A stretch of 64,000 bases of DNA, from positions 1-64,000 of the forward strand of contig JABXIK010000050.1 of NCBI GenBank assembly GCA_013373125.1, read 5' to 3'. Both the position numbers and the translations under genes were made by a program. The DNA is from Gammaproteobacteria bacterium (GTDB taxonomy: Bacteria; Pseudomonadota; Gammaproteobacteria; Pseudomonadales; Oceanobacteraceae). Of the stretch, positions 25,699 through 34,520 are shown in pieces; positions within the stretch are counted from its first letter, which is position 1, and the number at the start of each line of letters is the position of its first letter. Under the pieces are notes generated by a model that was given only the letters and a program-made list of their open reading frames with translations, made no database searches and was not told the origin of the DNA.

Positions 25699-26268
25699 AT
25701 GGCAGAAGAGCGTCGTCGGTTTTTTCGCATTGATGATGAAGTAGCCATTAGTTTTCATCTATTGGATGAGGAATACGGCGGCGAAGATAGTGATGATGTG
25801 GCCGAGATCCATGACTTGCAGCAAGAATTTCACGTGAGTCTTGAAGTACAAATTCGACAAGCCATGGTGGACGTTCGAGCGCAGTACCCAAAGCTTGCGC
25901 CGTTATTGGATTTAATGAATCAAAAGATCAATTTGCTCCATGCCAGTGAAGCACTGGTGGATGAAGCTCCTGTATTGAAACAAGCCAATCTTAGTGCCTG
26001 CGGTGTGGCGTTTACATGGAAGGATGAATTGCCCATCAATCAGCTAGTCATGGTGAACATGTATTTACAACCTAATCACGAGTTAGTGCGTTCGCAGGCT
26101 CATGTGGCAGGTGTGGATAACAATCCTGATTATCCTGCTTTATCTGAAGAGCCGCATATTATTCGTTTGGATTTCGATGACATGCATCATGCGTATCAAG
26201 AGGTGTTGATTCAACATGTGGTGCAGCGTCAGGGGCATCAGTTGCGTAAAAAATTAGACAAAGAGTAA
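25699..26268 (+). CDS. PilZ domain protein next to the stator genes
   Basis: 189 residues from ATG 25699, six bases after an AGGGAG site; the in-frame GTG at 25693 is inside that site. The c-di-GMP-binding RxxxR motif is RRFFR (6-10) and the NxSxxG motif is NLSACG (97-102). Between them is an ~85-residue, mostly helical insert (LEVQIRQAMVDVRAQYPKLAPLLDLM), so the two binding motifs are unusually far apart. It probably senses c-di-GMP and adjusts flagellar stator activity, which is inference from position after pomAB. YcgR-type brakes are the closest functional analogy. Confidence 0.8.
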   Translation: MAEERRRFFRIDDEVAISFHLLDEEYGGEDSDDVAEIHDLQQEFHVSLEVQIRQAMVDVRAQYPKLAPLLDLMNQKINLLHASEALVDEAPVLKQANLSACGVAFTWKDELPINQLVMVNMYLQPNHELVRSQAHVAGVDNNPDYPALSEEPHIIRLDFDDMHHAYQEVLIQHVVQRQGHQLRKKLDKE

Positions 26269-26380
26269 ACCTGTGAGGAAAAATTTTACCGGAAACGGGT
26301 GCAAACTTGTGTACTACCGTTTTATTAAATGCCTATCGCAGCAAATGCTTAAAAAATCGACCGCTTTTGATCATAGCGTG

Positions 26381-26386
26381 TATAAT
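26381..26386 (+). promoter_or_regulatory. -10 box of rnr, very close to the start codon
   Basis: TATAAT ends 8 bases before the rnr ATG. If used, transcription would begin at or within two bases of the ATG, giving a leaderless message. The -35 region is poor. Confidence 0.5.
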
Positions 26387-26394
26387 CCCCTCCT

Positions 26395-28950
26395 ATGAAA
26401 AAAACCAAAACAAACGCTAAATCAAAAAAACTCACCGATCCTTTTGCCAAGCGCGAAGCGGATAAATACGACAACCCAGTGGCTAGTCGTGAACTCATCC
26501 TTGAAACCTTAGAAAACCACCCCGTGCCATTGACTCATATGCAACTGGTCGAGCGCCTGCATGTGGAAGGGGAAGACCAGATTGAAGCCATGCGTCGTCG
26601 CTTAATTGCCATGTGTCGTGATGGTCAATTAGTCGAAGATCGCCGCCGTGCCTATACCCCAATGTCGCAAGTTCAGCTGATTCGTGGTCGCGTGCAAGGG
26701 CACAAAGATGGCTATGGATTCTTAATTAAAGAAGAAGGGGGCGATGACCTGCACCTTTCTGCCAAGCAAATGCGTAAGGTATTTGATGGCGATGTGGTGG
26801 CCGTGCGTTTAGCTGGCGCCGATAACCGTGGTAAGCAAGAAGCCATTATTGTGGAAGTGGTACAGCGTAATACCCATCAGCTGGTGGGTCGCTTTTATAC
26901 ACAGGGCGATAGCGGTTATGTGGCACCAGACAGTCGCCGCATTACGCAAGAAATTATGATTGCCGGCACTGATATGGGTGGCGCGAAAAACGGTCAGTTC
27001 GTTGTGGTGGAAATCACTAAGCAACCGGATGCGCGACAATTGGCCCTAGGCCGTATTACTGAAGTGCTAGGGGATCATCTTGCCCCAGGCATGGAGATCG
27101 ATATTGCCCTGCGCAGCCATGAGATTCCGTTTGTTTTCCCACAAGCGGTGGAAGAGCAAGTGGCTAAAATTCCAGATGAAGTGACAGAAGCGGATAAATT
27201 ACATCGCATCGATTTGCGTCAGTTGCCGTTTGTCACCATAGATGGGGAAGACGCACGAGATTTCGATGATGCAGTGCTTGCCGAATACAACCCAAAAACC
27301 AAGGGCTGGCGTTTGTATGTAGCCATTGCCGATGTGAGTCATTACGTTTCGGTTAATTCGCCGTTAGATAAAGAAGCGCAAAACCGTGGTAACAGCGTGT
27401 ATTTTCCAGAGCATGTGGTGCCCATGTTGCCGGAGAAACTCAGTAACGGTTTATGCTCGTTAAATCCCCATGTGGATCGATTGTGCATGGTGTGCGAGAT
27501 GAGCATCAGCGCAGCGGGTAATATCAGTGGTTATCAATTTTACGAAGGGGTGATGCACAGTCATGCTCGCTTAACCTACAAGTTAGTGGGTAAGATTTTA
27601 GAAGATAAAAACGGTGAAGAAGGCCAAGCCTTACGTGAACAATACGCTCACATCGTGCCGCAGCTGGACACCTTATACGATTTGTATAAAACCTTGCGCG
27701 CTGCACGCAGTGAACGAGGCGCCATTGAATTTGAAACCGTTGAAACGCGCATTATTTTTAATGCGGAACGTAAGATTGAAGATATCGTGCCAGTGCATCG
27801 TAATGATGCCCATAAAGTCATTGAAGAATGTATGTTGTGTGCCAACGTGGCCACCGCGCGCTTCTTAGAAAAACATAAGCAGCCAGGTTTGTATCGTGTG
27901 CACCAAGGGCCTAGCGAGCAAAAGCTGGAGAACTTGAAGCAGTATCTGAATGAGCAAGGCCTCGTGTTGGGTGGTGGTTTAAAGCCGACTCCAAAAGACT
28001 TTTTGCATGTGATGAATCAAATTGAAGGTCGTCCAGATGCGCACTTGATTCAAACCATGTTGTTGCGTTCCATGAGCCAAGCGGTTTATCAGCCGGATAA
28101 CGAAGGCCATTTTGGTTTGGCTTATCCTGCGTACACGCACTTCACTTCCCCTATTCGTCGCTATCCTGATTTGATGGTGCATCGTGCCATACGTCAGCTG
28201 ATTCGTAGTGAGCGTGATGATGATGCGCTGTTAAAAACCATTCGCCGCGCCGATGGCGCACAGCCGTTATCTAAGTCAGCCATTTATCCTTATGACATGG
28301 CGGCACTGTTACAGTTGGGCGAGCAAGCGTCATTAACCGAGCGTCGTGCCGATGATGCCACCCGTGACGTTATGGATTTCTTAAAGTGCGAATACATGCG
28401 TGCCCATGTAGGCGAAGAGTTTGAAGGGGTGATCAGTAGCGTCACTAACTTCGGAATTTTTGTACAATTAAATGATTTGTACATCGAAGGCTTGGTGCAC
28501 GTGACCAACCTGACCAGTGATTTTTATCAGTTTGATCCGGTACGTATGATCTTAAAAGGTGAGCGTACGGGCCGTCGTTTCCGTATGGGAGATACCGTAC
28601 AGGTCATTGTGTCCCGTGTGGATTTGGATGATCGCAAGATTGATTTTGAAATGGCAGGTGCAAGTGCTGCGGGAGTTGCCAATCCAAAAGGTAAGCGTAG
28701 CGCGCCGCGTGAATCGAGCGGTAAACGCACAATTGGCTCAGTGCGTAAACGTAAACCCACGTTGAGTATGCCTGAGTCTAAAGAAGGATCGGACAAAGCG
28801 GACCCATACGCCAAGGCAAAAGCGGACAAAAAGAAACTCATGGATGAAGCCAAGAGTGCGGCAAAGAAAAAAAAGAAACCAAGCAAACGCCAAAAACTCA
28901 ATAACGCGAAAAAGAAAGCCAGTAAAAAGACGGCTAAAAAGAAAAAGTAG
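26395..28950 (+). CDS. rnr: Ribonuclease R
   Basis: 851 residues, in the RNase R size class. An N-terminal Lys-rich stretch leads to DPFAKREADKYDNPVASRELIL and a winged-helix region, two cold-shock domains (from about residue 97), the RNB catalytic core with TIDGEDARDFDDAVLAE carrying the catalytic aspartates, an S1 domain near 675-760 (GVISSVTNFGIFVQLNDLYIEGLVH), and a Lys-rich tail from about 790. It degrades structured RNA 3' to 5', with a role in mRNA, rRNA and tmRNA turnover. It is followed by rlmB 12 bases on. Confidence 0.97.
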   Translation: MKKTKTNAKSKKLTDPFAKREADKYDNPVASRELILETLENHPVPLTHMQLVERLHVEGEDQIEAMRRRLIAMCRDGQLVEDRRRAYTPMSQVQLIRGRVQGHKDGYGFLIKEEGGDDLHLSAKQMRKVFDGDVVAVRLAGADNRGKQEAIIVEVVQRNTHQLVGRFYTQGDSGYVAPDSRRITQEIMIAGTDMGGAKNGQFVVVEITKQPDARQLALGRITEVLGDHLAPGMEIDIALRSHEIPFVFPQAVEEQVAKIPDEVTEADKLHRIDLRQLPFVTIDGEDARDFDDAVLAEYNPKTKGWRLYVAIADVSHYVSVNSPLDKEAQNRGNSVYFPEHVVPMLPEKLSNGLCSLNPHVDRLCMVCEMSISAAGNISGYQFYEGVMHSHARLTYKLVGKILEDKNGEEGQALREQYAHIVPQLDTLYDLYKTLRAARSERGAIEFETVETRIIFNAERKIEDIVPVHRNDAHKVIEECMLCANVATARFLEKHKQPGLYRVHQGPSEQKLENLKQYLNEQGLVLGGGLKPTPKDFLHVMNQIEGRPDAHLIQTMLLRSMSQAVYQPDNEGHFGLAYPAYTHFTSPIRRYPDLMVHRAIRQLIRSERDDDALLKTIRRADGAQPLSKSAIYPYDMAALLQLGEQASLTERRADDATRDVMDFLKCEYMRAHVGEEFEGVISSVTNFGIFVQLNDLYIEGLVHVTNLTSDFYQFDPVRMILKGERTGRRFRMGDTVQVIVSRVDLDDRKIDFEMAGASAAGVANPKGKRSAPRESSGKRTIGSVRKRKPTLSMPESKEGSDKADPYAKAKADKKKLMDEAKSAAKKKKKPSKRQKLNNAKKKASKKTAKKKK

Positions 28951-28962
28951 AGAAGTGTGATC

Positions 28963-29703
28963 ATGAGTGATGAGATTGTTTTTGGTATTCACGCCGTTAG
29001 TAATGTTTTAAAGCGCTCCAGTGAGCGTGTGCGTGAAATGTACGTACAGCAAGGCCGTGATGATGAGCGTTTGCAGGAACTCTTTACCCTAGCCAAACAG
29101 AACGGCATTTCGGTACAGGTGGTGAAAAAAGCCTTTCTAGATGACAAGGCGCAAGGCAACCATCAGGGGATTGCTGTACGCGTCAAGCCCGTACAAGTGA
29201 AAGGCGAAAACGATTTACTGCGTCAGTTGGATGCTATGGATGAGCCTGCTTTTTTATTGATTTTGGATACCATTACCGATCCGCATAACCTAGGTGCGTG
29301 CTTACGTACGGCAGATGCGGCTGGCGTACATGCAGTTATCGCACCGAAAGACAAAGCGGTGGGCTTAACCGCCACAGTAAGCAAAGTGGCTTGTGGTGCG
29401 GCGGAGACGGTACCCTTCTACCAAGTGACTAACCTTGCGCGTACATTAAAAGAGTTACAAGAGCGTGGCATCTGGTTGTACGGCACCGCAGGGGAAGCCA
29501 GTGAGTCTGTGTATAAAACCGATCTAAAAGGCCCTATTGCCATAGTAATGGGAGCCGAAGGTAAAGGTTTACGCCGTTTAACTCGTGAAGCTTGTGACCA
29601 TTTAATCCATATTCCCATGCAAGGAGACGTAAGCTCTTTGAATGTGTCTGTGGCAACCGGTGTGTGTCTATTTGAAGCCTTGCGCCAGAGGACCCTTCCT
29701 TAA
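28963..29703 (+). CDS. rlmB: 23S rRNA (guanosine-2'-O-)-methyltransferase RlmB
   Basis: 246 residues from ATG 28963 ([12 protein letters not shown]); the GTG two codons earlier is less likely. An N-terminal RNA-binding domain is followed by the SPOUT knot: [21 protein letters not shown] (motif 1), [13 protein letters not shown] (motif 2) and [19 protein letters not shown] (motif 3). It methylates G2251 of 23S rRNA. It forms an operon with rnr, as is usual in gammaproteobacteria. The genes expected next in many relatives (rpsF, rpsR, rplI) are absent here. Confidence 0.96.
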   Translation: MSDEIVFGIHAVSNVLKRSSERVREMYVQQGRDDERLQELFTLAKQNGISVQVVKKAFLDDKAQGNHQGIAVRVKPVQVKGENDLLRQLDAMDEPAFLLILDTITDPHNLGACLRTADAAGVHAVIAPKDKAVGLTATVSKVACGAAETVPFYQVTNLARTLKELQERGIWLYGTAGEASESVYKTDLKGPIAIVMGAEGKGLRRLTREACDHLIHIPMQGDVSSLNVSVATGVCLFEALRQRTLP

Positions 29704-29777
29704 CGTTTAGCGCTGTGAGCGCGTCTTGACCCCATGGTCTACTCTTAAAAAATGGAACATGTTTCATTAGAGAGATC

Positions 29778-29843
29778 ATGGGCGTATTGATTGTTTATTT
29801 TATGAATGACCTGCGTATTGATGGCAGCGAGGCTCGCCGATGA
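29778..29843 (+). CDS. Possible 21-codon leader ORF before the sensor kinase
   Basis: A 21-residue frame (MGVLIVYFMNDLRIDGSEARR) opens at an ATG preceded by TTAGAGAGA and ends in a TGA that overlaps the kinase ATG (ATGA at 29840-29843). The kinase itself has no good ribosome site of its own, so coupled translation is plausible. Confidence 0.35.
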   Translation: MGVLIVYFMNDLRIDGSEARR

Positions 29844-31324
29844 AGCCCCGTGGTCTCTCAATTCGTTTGGCTATGCTCATGGTGATAGCCACCTTGCTCA
29901 TGCAAGTAGCCCATGGTTTGTATCGCTTTTCTGTGGATGTACCAATGGCCCGTGAACGCAGTATGGGTGAGATCAATAACCTAGTGACAAGCCTACAACC
30001 AGCATTGTCGGAATCCCTTTATCAATATAACGAACACCTTTCTGAGGAAATCCTAAAAACCTTTCGCGCTTACGATGCGGTACAAGCGGTTTGGTTATTA
30101 GACAGTGACGGTACCGGTATTGGTGTGTGGGTGAGGGTAGATACACCGGCTATTGGCACTGAAGATTTCCAGGAAGTCACCTGGCCGTTACAGCATCAAG
30201 CCACGGAAATTGGATCGTTAGTCATCTTAATGGATATGTCTATTATTGAGCATGCCGCTATTGTACAGGTATGGCACATTATCGCGTTTTCGGCCTTGAT
30301 CGGTTTATTGGCTTTGGTTTTTTTGTACATCATTGCGCAAGCGTTAGTGACCAAACCGATAGAGTCGTTATCACGCATGGTAAATCAAATTGATAGCCAT
30401 GAATTTACTCAGGATGACATTAATGTTTTAGATAATATTAATACCTATTATGAGATCGAGTCGTTAAAACTTTCAATTAAAGATATTTTATCTGAGCTGT
30501 TAGAACATCTGGTGGAGCATAAAAAGAATGTGAGTTTGCTACAAAAGTTTAACCAAACTTTGGAGCAGAGCGTAAAAGAAAGAACCTTCGAATTAGAACA
30601 AGCTAAAGAAAAAGCCGAAGTGGCGAATCGCGCAAAGACCGACTTTTTAAATGTAATTACCCACGAATTACGCACGCCTCTTAATGGCGTGTTGGGATTT
30701 TCATCTATCTTAAAGGGGCGCGACCTAGCAGAAAAAGACAAGCAGATGGTGGAAGGGATTGAACATTCTGGCCAAGGATTATTATTACTACTCAATGACA
30801 TCATTGATTTTATTGACTTAGATAGTAAGCCACTGGCGGAACAAACGTTATCTGTGTACGACGCATTAGCTTCGTCGTTTAATGAAATAAAGACACAAGC
30901 CGAACAAAAGCAGTTGGATTTTCAATTGGACGTGGATAAAAGCTTAATCTTAAAAGGGGATCCAAGACGGTTGTCGATTCTGGCACGCCAGCTATTAACT
31001 AATGGTATAAAATTTACTGAAAGCGGCTCGGTGATTTTGCGTTGTGAGCAAGTTGAAACGGGCGGTGTGCTCATGACGGTAGAAGATACCGGGGTAGGCA
31101 TGAGCGATGAGCAATATGAGCGTTTATGCCAAGGGGTGTTTAACCAATTAGAACAAGGATTGAATCGCAGTAAAAGTGGTTTAGGTTTGGGCTTGGCGAT
31201 CGTGAATCGTATTTGCAGTAAGTGGGGTGCGCAATGGTGGATAGAGAAAAATGTACCTCAAGGTACAAAGGTGTTGGTTCAACTTAAAGACATAAGGCCT
31301 CAAAACACTCTTACATCACTATAG
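29840..31324 (+). CDS. Membrane sensor histidine kinase, orphan
   Basis: 494 residues. Transmembrane helices at about 8-28 and 147-170 frame a ~115-residue periplasmic sensor region. A HAMP-like stretch and a long coiled coil (about 225-268, ending EQAKEKAEVANRAKTDFL) lead to the HisKA domain with the phospho-His in VITHELRTPLNG (about H274). The ATPase domain has LLTNGIKFTESG (N box), VEDTGVGM (G1) and GLGLGLAIVNRI (G2). No response regulator adjoins it and no receiver domain is attached, so the signal and partner are unknown. Its end overlaps the convergent loader gene by 6 bases. Confidence 0.88.
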   Translation: MKPRGLSIRLAMLMVIATLLMQVAHGLYRFSVDVPMARERSMGEINNLVTSLQPALSESLYQYNEHLSEEILKTFRAYDAVQAVWLLDSDGTGIGVWVRVDTPAIGTEDFQEVTWPLQHQATEIGSLVILMDMSIIEHAAIVQVWHIIAFSALIGLLALVFLYIIAQALVTKPIESLSRMVNQIDSHEFTQDDINVLDNINTYYEIESLKLSIKDILSELLEHLVEHKKNVSLLQKFNQTLEQSVKERTFELEQAKEKAEVANRAKTDFLNVITHELRTPLNGVLGFSSILKGRDLAEKDKQMVEGIEHSGQGLLLLLNDIIDFIDLDSKPLAEQTLSVYDALASSFNEIKTQAEQKQLDFQLDVDKSLILKGDPRRLSILARQLLTNGIKFTESGSVILRCEQVETGGVLMTVEDTGVGMSDEQYERLCQGVFNQLEQGLNRSKSGLGLGLAIVNRICSKWGAQWWIEKNVPQGTKVLVQLKDIRPQNTLTSL

Positions 31325-31978
31325 TTTAAGTTGCTCTCGCAGTTGTTTTAAATGAGCCTGATTTTCTTTGCGCGATAACGGTTTCTCAATGGTTTCCGGC
31401 AGCGCTTTTTCCAAAGGCACATCTAGTTTTTCCCCTTTGATGACACGTTCACACAGCATTTCGTAATTACGTTTAAATACAGGGAACACTTGGTCGCGGG
31501 ATTCGCTGGATATAAAGAACCAATCGGTTGCCACACCGGCAAAATACACAGCGGCATGACTCCAATTAAATGATTTCTTAGGTTGCGGTGCTCGACACGC
31601 CTCGATATAGGCGCTTTGCGCATCGGGTAATCCAAATGCAGCGTAAGCATTTTCACAGTAAGAACGAAACGTGGCGAGATTGGGTAAATAGCGCTCGTGA
31701 CGAATCACTTCTTGGGCGGCCTGTTGAATTAATGAAGCAGGGAAATCATTGAGATTTTTTAACCACAAACGCATAGCAGCGGTGGAGCTTTCCACATTCG
31801 GATAAGCGGCCGTAAATTGATTACCATAATTGACGCGCATTAATTCAAACGACGCGGCCAAACTGGTTTTGTGCTCGTCAGAGATCGTCAGCCCAGCTGA
31901 GGTCTGAGACGCGCTCGGCAATGCTTGTACTTGCAATGTAATCTCGTTGAGAAGTTGCTCCGTGACCTTGCTGACCAT
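31319..31978 (-). CDS. Replication P-like helicase-loader protein
   Basis: 219 residues, soluble and mostly helical, with a central tryptophan-containing region (MRLWLKNLNDFPASLIQQAAQEVIRHERYLPNLATFRSYCE) resembling the lambda replication P family of DnaB loaders. No Walker motif is present, so it is not a DnaC-type ATPase. Its first 101 bases overlap the 3' end of the DnaT-like gene in another frame, which strongly implies that the two products act together. Chromosomal location beside alr, without phage genes around, suggests a resident primosome function. The family call rests on pattern and context and is moderate. Confidence 0.55.
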   Translation of the reverse strand: MVSKVTEQLLNEITLQVQALPSASQTSAGLTISDEHKTSLAASFELMRVNYGNQFTAAYPNVESSTAAMRLWLKNLNDFPASLIQQAAQEVIRHERYLPNLATFRSYCENAYAAFGLPDAQSAYIEACRAPQPKKSFNWSHAAVYFAGVATDWFFISSESRDQVFPVFKRNYEMLCERVIKGEKLDVPLEKALPETIEKPLSRKENQAHLKQLREQLKL

Positions 31979-32978
31979 TTAAGCGCTTACTCCATAAGTG
32001 TTTCGCATGTTGCAAAAATTTGCTGTTCCAAGACGTGTGTAATTGATTGCTGTCGCGCCAGTATAAAACAAATTCTGGTACGAGGCTTTGGGCAAATGCA
32101 CGATCAATGTTGGCCATGGTGAGAATTTCGAACACATCTTCTGAAGGCTGCCAGCCATCCACCATGGGCACAGGATCACTTGGATGTGCCAAGCTTGCAC
32201 TAAAGCGCGCCCATTGACGACGAACCCAGGCTACAAACTTGGTGTTCCAAGTGTCATGAGCTTCGCCTTTTTCCATCCAATATAAAACAAATTCACTCAC
32301 ACAATCTTGTATAAAGCTTGGGTCCACACCGGCTTTTTGTAAGATATCCAAGGTGGTGGCTTCTGGTTGCCAGTTTTGGCTCATAGCCGCTTTACGATTG
32401 GCGTCCCCTTGGAAGACAGCTGGGTGGCTTTGATCTTCTTTGTTGCGCTTATTGACCCAACGAATAAACATGGTGGACCAGCTGGCTGCCAATGTGCCTT
32501 GGCTTTGGTGATGGTAAATAAACTCTTTGATTTGACCTTGAGCGTAGCGTTTAGCGATGCCTAGGGTCTCTTCTATGTATCTTAGGGTTTCGTTATCTGG
32601 GCGCCAGCTTGGATCAATCACATTTTTAAATTGTTGCTGTGACTGTTTATAGGCTTGTTGGGTTTTGCTTTGTTGGCTGCTGGCCGGTGCTTTGGCTTGA
32701 AAGCTGTAAAACAATTGGTCGCTTTGACCAAAAGGCGGGCTGTTGTAATGCACCACACCCTTATCACTTAAATTTTTCAGAATACGTTTGATCTGGCTGT
32801 CATCCCAAAACGGCAGCCACCTACGTAAAGTGGTTTTATTGATGAACTGCCAGTCTGCATCATGGGGTTGTGCGCCATCATTTAAGGCTTGCAGCACAAT
32901 GGCTTCTTCAAGACCAATGGTGGCGGCGAGGCTAGGGGAAACCACTAGCATGCGTTCAGGAATTAAACTATGACCCAT
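31878..32978 (-). CDS. DnaT-like primosomal protein with three tandem repeats
   Basis: 366 residues from the ATG at 32978 (MGHSLIPERMLV); an upstream TTG at 33011 would add 11 residues. Residues 1-95 look like a winged-helix domain (TTLRRWLPFWDDSQIKRILKNLSDKGVV). A Gln-rich linker follows, then three copies of a ~57-residue DnaT-type unit at about 122-178, 201-258 and 274-331. Each starts with WxP and ends with a (S/T)WxxxF segment (SWSTMF, TWNTKF, SWNSKF). E. coli DnaT has one such domain, which binds single-stranded DNA in restart primosomes. It overlaps the loader gene by 101 bases. Confidence 0.75.
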   Translation of the reverse strand: MGHSLIPERMLVVSPSLAATIGLEEAIVLQALNDGAQPHDADWQFINKTTLRRWLPFWDDSQIKRILKNLSDKGVVHYNSPPFGQSDQLFYSFQAKAPASSQQSKTQQAYKQSQQQFKNVIDPSWRPDNETLRYIEETLGIAKRYAQGQIKEFIYHHQSQGTLAASWSTMFIRWVNKRNKEDQSHPAVFQGDANRKAAMSQNWQPEATTLDILQKAGVDPSFIQDCVSEFVLYWMEKGEAHDTWNTKFVAWVRRQWARFSASLAHPSDPVPMVDGWQPSEDVFEILTMANIDRAFAQSLVPEFVLYWRDSNQLHTSWNSKFLQHAKHLWSKRLNGQQGHGATSQRDYIASTSIAERVSDLSWADDL

Positions 32979-33192
32979 AATAACTACGTATTCATCTAAA
33001 AAGCGGTACAATGCCAGAGGAACTGCAGGGTTTTACTGCACGACTAGGCTAAAGTATTTGTATTAAATCGCCTAGGACTTTTCAGGCAACTGGTGTAACT
33101 GGCCTATTAACGCTGAGGCCATCCATTGTGACTGAACAAGACGAGCAGAAAATCAACCCGCGAGTATAACGTATTTTTAGTCGGCAGGCAGT

Positions 33193-34266
33193 ATGGCACG
33201 AGCCACTCAAGCAATAATTGATCTCCACGCGCTGCGTGAAAACTATCAACTGGCCAAGAGCCAAGCCCCCAATAGCAAAGCCTATGCTGTGGTAAAAGCC
33301 AATGCCTATGGTCATGGGGTTAGCTATGTGGCCAATGCCTTAGCAGCCAGTGCAGACGGATTTGCGGTGGCCTGTGTAGATGAAGCCGTGACCCTGCGTA
33401 ATCTAGGCATTTTGTTGCCCATTTTGGTGCTGGAAGGCCCCATGGACGCTAATGAATGCCAGACCGCCGTGGATTTGGATTTAGAATTAGCCTTGCATAA
33501 TCATCAACAGGTGAGCTGGTTGTTGGGTGTTAGCGGCGGTGCCGTTCATACCTATATAAAAGTGGATACCGGCATGCACCGCTTAGGTTTTGCCGTTCAA
33601 GATGTTCCCAGTGTCGTGAGTCAATTACGCCAAGCGGCTATGGTGTCTGATATTCAGCTCATGTCTCATTTCGCCTGTGCCGATGAAGTGGGCCATCCTT
33701 TTATCCAGCAACAAATTCAAGCGCTAGATGTACTCGCCCCCATGAAATTACCCATGAGCCTGTGCAATAGTGCCGCCGTTTTGACCTTACCCCAATGCCA
33801 TCAACACACCATACGTCCAGGTATCATGATGTATGGTGCTAGCCCATTATTGGATAAAACGGGCCCTGAACTCGGCCTAATGCCCGTCATGACCTTACAA
33901 AGTGAAGTGATTGCTTTACATGATATTCGTGCGGGAGAGAGCGTTGGCTATGGCCAAAGGTATGTGGCGCAACAAGACAGTAAAATAGCCGCAGTAGCAA
34001 TTGGGTATGGAGATGGCTATCCGCGCAGTGCTAAAAACGGCACACCTGTGTTGATTCGCGGTCAACAAAGACCCATCGCAGGTCGTGTATCCATGGATAT
34101 GATTACGGTGGATGTCACCGGTATGGAAGTGGCGCTTGGTGATAAGGTGACACTGTGGGGCACAGGATTAAGTGCGGATATTGTGGCGAAACATTGTGAC
34201 ACCATTGCTTATGAATTATTTTGCCAAGTGACCCAAAGAGTGAAGTTTCAATACCTAGGCAGTTAA
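33193..34266 (+). CDS. alr: Alanine racemase
   Basis: 357 residues. The PLP lysine lies in AYAVVKANAYGHG (K35), and GYGQRY carries the catalytic tyrosine region; GRVSMDMITVDVT is also conserved. It interconverts L- and D-alanine for peptidoglycan. In many gammaproteobacteria alr follows dnaB; here the neighbour is a divergent DnaT-like gene 214 bases away. A TATAAC sequence near 33165 may belong to its promoter. Confidence 0.96.
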   Translation: MARATQAIIDLHALRENYQLAKSQAPNSKAYAVVKANAYGHGVSYVANALAASADGFAVACVDEAVTLRNLGILLPILVLEGPMDANECQTAVDLDLELALHNHQQVSWLLGVSGGAVHTYIKVDTGMHRLGFAVQDVPSVVSQLRQAAMVSDIQLMSHFACADEVGHPFIQQQIQALDVLAPMKLPMSLCNSAAVLTLPQCHQHTIRPGIMMYGASPLLDKTGPELGLMPVMTLQSEVIALHDIRAGESVGYGQRYVAQQDSKIAAVAIGYGDGYPRSAKNGTPVLIRGQQRPIAGRVSMDMITVDVTGMEVALGDKVTLWGTGLSADIVAKHCDTIAYELFCQVTQRVKFQYLGS

Positions 34267-34520
34267 GGTGTAGGTAGTAATAAATTGGGTTGCGTCCTAC
34301 TAACAGCCAACATACTCACTGTCTAAAAGCGTCTAAACTAAATACATAGATTGTGCGTATAACCTCAGGCAAGGCTCATTCTTAGCTTGAAGTTGAGTGC
34401 AGAAAGATTTCGCTGAGCGTCATAAACGCTTCAGTGTGCCGCCAAGACTTTTACCCAAAGTCAGACTGTGACGATCACAGGTTAGCGGAACCGATTTCAT
34501 TAAAAATAGAGTGTAAAACC

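Noticed and set aside
28527..28964. 145-codon open frame opposite the end of rnr
   Set aside because: Its Phe/Leu-rich sequence is the mirror of the Lys-rich RNase R tail, so it is a compositional shadow.
31319..32978. Prophage remnant (replication P-like and DnaT-like genes)
   Set aside because: No integrase, repressor, structural genes or attachment repeats nearby, and core genes flank both sides with similar composition.
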